This document shows positions 62,501-64,000 of a stretch of DNA of 64,000 nucleotides, in pieces; within the stretch, counting starts at the first letter, position 1, and the number at the start of each line of letters is the position of its first letter. Below the pieces are notes generated by a model. The model ran no database searches. It was not told the DNA's origin and saw only the letters and a program-made list of their open reading frames with translations. The DNA lies in NCBI GenBank assembly GCA_935421135.1, contig OW285188.1, positions 27,750,433-27,814,432 of the forward strand, read 5' to 3'. The stretch is from Bugulina stolonifera. Its lineage: Eukaryota > Bryozoa > Gymnolaemata > Cheilostomatida > Bugulidae. The position numbers and the translations under genes were made by a program.

Positions 62501-64000
62501 TGTAGTATCATGGTAGATTTCAACTGTATATAATATACATGGTACATGTAGTATCATGGTAGATTTCAACTGTATATAATATACATAGTACATGTAGTAT
62601 CATGATAGATTTCAACTGTATATAATATACATGGTACATGTAATATCATGGTAGATTTCAACTGTATATAATATACATAGTACATGTAGTATCATGGTAG
62701 ATTTCAACTGTATATAATATACATGGTACATGTAGTATCATGGTAGATTTCAACTGTATATAATATACATGGTACATGTAGTATCATGATAGATTTCAAC
62801 TGTATATAATATACATAGTACATGTAGTATCATGGTAGATTTCAACTGTATATAATATACATAGTACATGTAGTATCATGGTAGATTTCAACTGTATATA
62901 ATATACATGGTACATGTAGTATCATGGTAGATTTCAACTGTATATAATATACATGGTACATGTAGTATCATGGTAGATTTCAACTGTATATAATATACAT
63001 GGTACATGTAGTATCATGATAGATTTCAACTGTATATAATATACATAGTACATGTAGTATCATGGTAGATTTCAACTGTATATAATATACATAGTACATG
63101 TAATATCATGGTAGATTTCAACTGTATATAATATACATGGTACATGTAGTATCATGGTAGATTTCAACTGTATATAATATACATAGTACATGTAGTATCA
63201 TGGTAGATTTCAACTGTATATAATATACATGGTACATGTAGTATCATGATAGATTTCAACTGTATATAATATACATGGTACATGTAATATCATGGTAGAT
63301 TTCAACTGTATATAATATACATAGTACATGTAGTATCATGGTAGATTTCAACTGTATATAATATACATGGTACATGTAGCATCATGGTAGATTTCAACTG
63401 TATATAATATACATAGTACATGTAGTATCATGGTAGATTTCAACTGTATATAATATACATAGTACATGTAGTATCATGGTAGATTTCAACTGTATATAAT
63501 ATACATGGTACATGTAGTATCATGGTAGATTTCAACTGTATATAATATACATAGTACATGTAGTATCATGGTAGATTTCAACTGTATATAATATACATAG
63601 TACATGTAGTATCATGGTAGATTTCAACTGTATATAATATACATAGTACATGTAGTATCATGGTAGATTTCAACTGTATATAATATACATGGTACATGTA
63701 GTATCATGATAGATTTCAACTGTATATAATATACATAGTACATGTAGTATCATGGTAGATTTCAACTGTATATAATATACATGGTACATGTAGTATCATG
63801 ATAGATTTCAACTGTATATAATATACATAGTACATGTAGTATCATGGTAGATTTCAACTGTATATAATATACATAGTACATGTAGTATCATGGTAGATTT
63901 CAACTGTATATAATATACATAGTACATGTAGTATCATGGTAGATTTCAACTGTATATAATATACATAGTACATGTAGTATCATGGTAGATTTCAACTGTA
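44572..64000. repeat. giant 46-bp satellite in COG1 intron 10, over 422 copies (19.4 kb)
   Basis: The unit begins GGTAGATTTCAACTGTATAT and continues AATATACATRGTACATG, TAGTATCAT. From the GGTAG at 44572 to that at 63984 is 19,412 bp, exactly 422 x 46, so there is no net insertion or deletion. Variation is almost confined to four sites: CATGG/CATGA, CATAG/CATGG before TACATG, TAGTATC/TAATATC, and TAGTATC/TAGCATC. Rare changes include CACGTAG (47641, 47871, 51965) and TAAAATAC (45281, 45419). Each unit has the near-palindrome TGTATATAATATACA. The array runs off the window edge. Confidence 0.97.

Noticed and set aside
101..64000. CRISPR array
   Set aside because: The repeats are head-to-tail without unique spacers, and the genes are animal and intron-containing.
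44572..64000. Telomeric repeat
   Set aside because: The 46-bp unit contains no telomere-type hexamer. The TTAGGG seen at 43511-44398 is an isolated hexamer once per 46-bp unit, not a tandem telomere run.

Overview
The window looks like nuclear DNA of a non-vertebrate animal. It has split genes with GT-AG introns, four animal-type housekeeping or signalling genes, AT-rich non-coding DNA, MITE-like DNA transposons and tRNA-derived sequences. A fused triphosphatase-guanylyltransferase capping enzyme and an ELMO gene fit a metazoan. A sponge or another marine invertebrate is plausible, but the species cannot be fixed from the sequence alone.

Gene layout: (1) the 3' ten exons of a FOXRED2/ERFAD-like ER flavoprotein, + strand, 3097-14152, with 5' exons lost beyond the left edge; (2) a complete 14-exon mRNA capping enzyme (RNGTT type), + strand, 15687-27463, 597 codons; (3) a possible small minus-strand terminal exon at 27726-27871; (4) a complete four-exon ELMO (engulfment and cell motility) gene, minus strand, 32930-28872, 728 codons; (5) the first ten exons of COG1 (conserved oligomeric Golgi subunit 1), + strand, 38535-44489. 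COG1 runs into a tandem array and continues beyond the right edge. RNGTT and ELMO converge, while ELMO and COG1 diverge across about 5.6 kb of transposon-rich DNA. The genes share no pathway: ER-associated degradation, mRNA capping, Rac activation and Golgi tethering.

More than half of the window is tandem repeats. The largest is a 46-bp satellite that begins at 44572 in COG1 intron 10 and runs to the window end, exactly 422 unit lengths plus 17 bp. It contains multi-kilobase higher-order duplications.

The most unusual signal is that many introns carry tandem arrays whose unit spans an exon-intron junction. Each copy repeats a splice donor or acceptor together with the flanking exon bases, in amounts from 2 copies to about 92. 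At least ten introns across all four genes show this. It resembles intron growth by repeated duplication of AG/GT-containing segments.

Mobile elements include a pogo/Tigger-like MITE family (three copies plus a TIR fragment beside the giant satellite), a hAT-like MITE with an 8-bp target duplication nested in another TIR element, a CAGGG-TIR element in RNGTT intron 1, a foldback element, and tRNA-derived SINE-like sequences. All gene assignments rest on reading translated exons and recalled family motifs; no database search was run.
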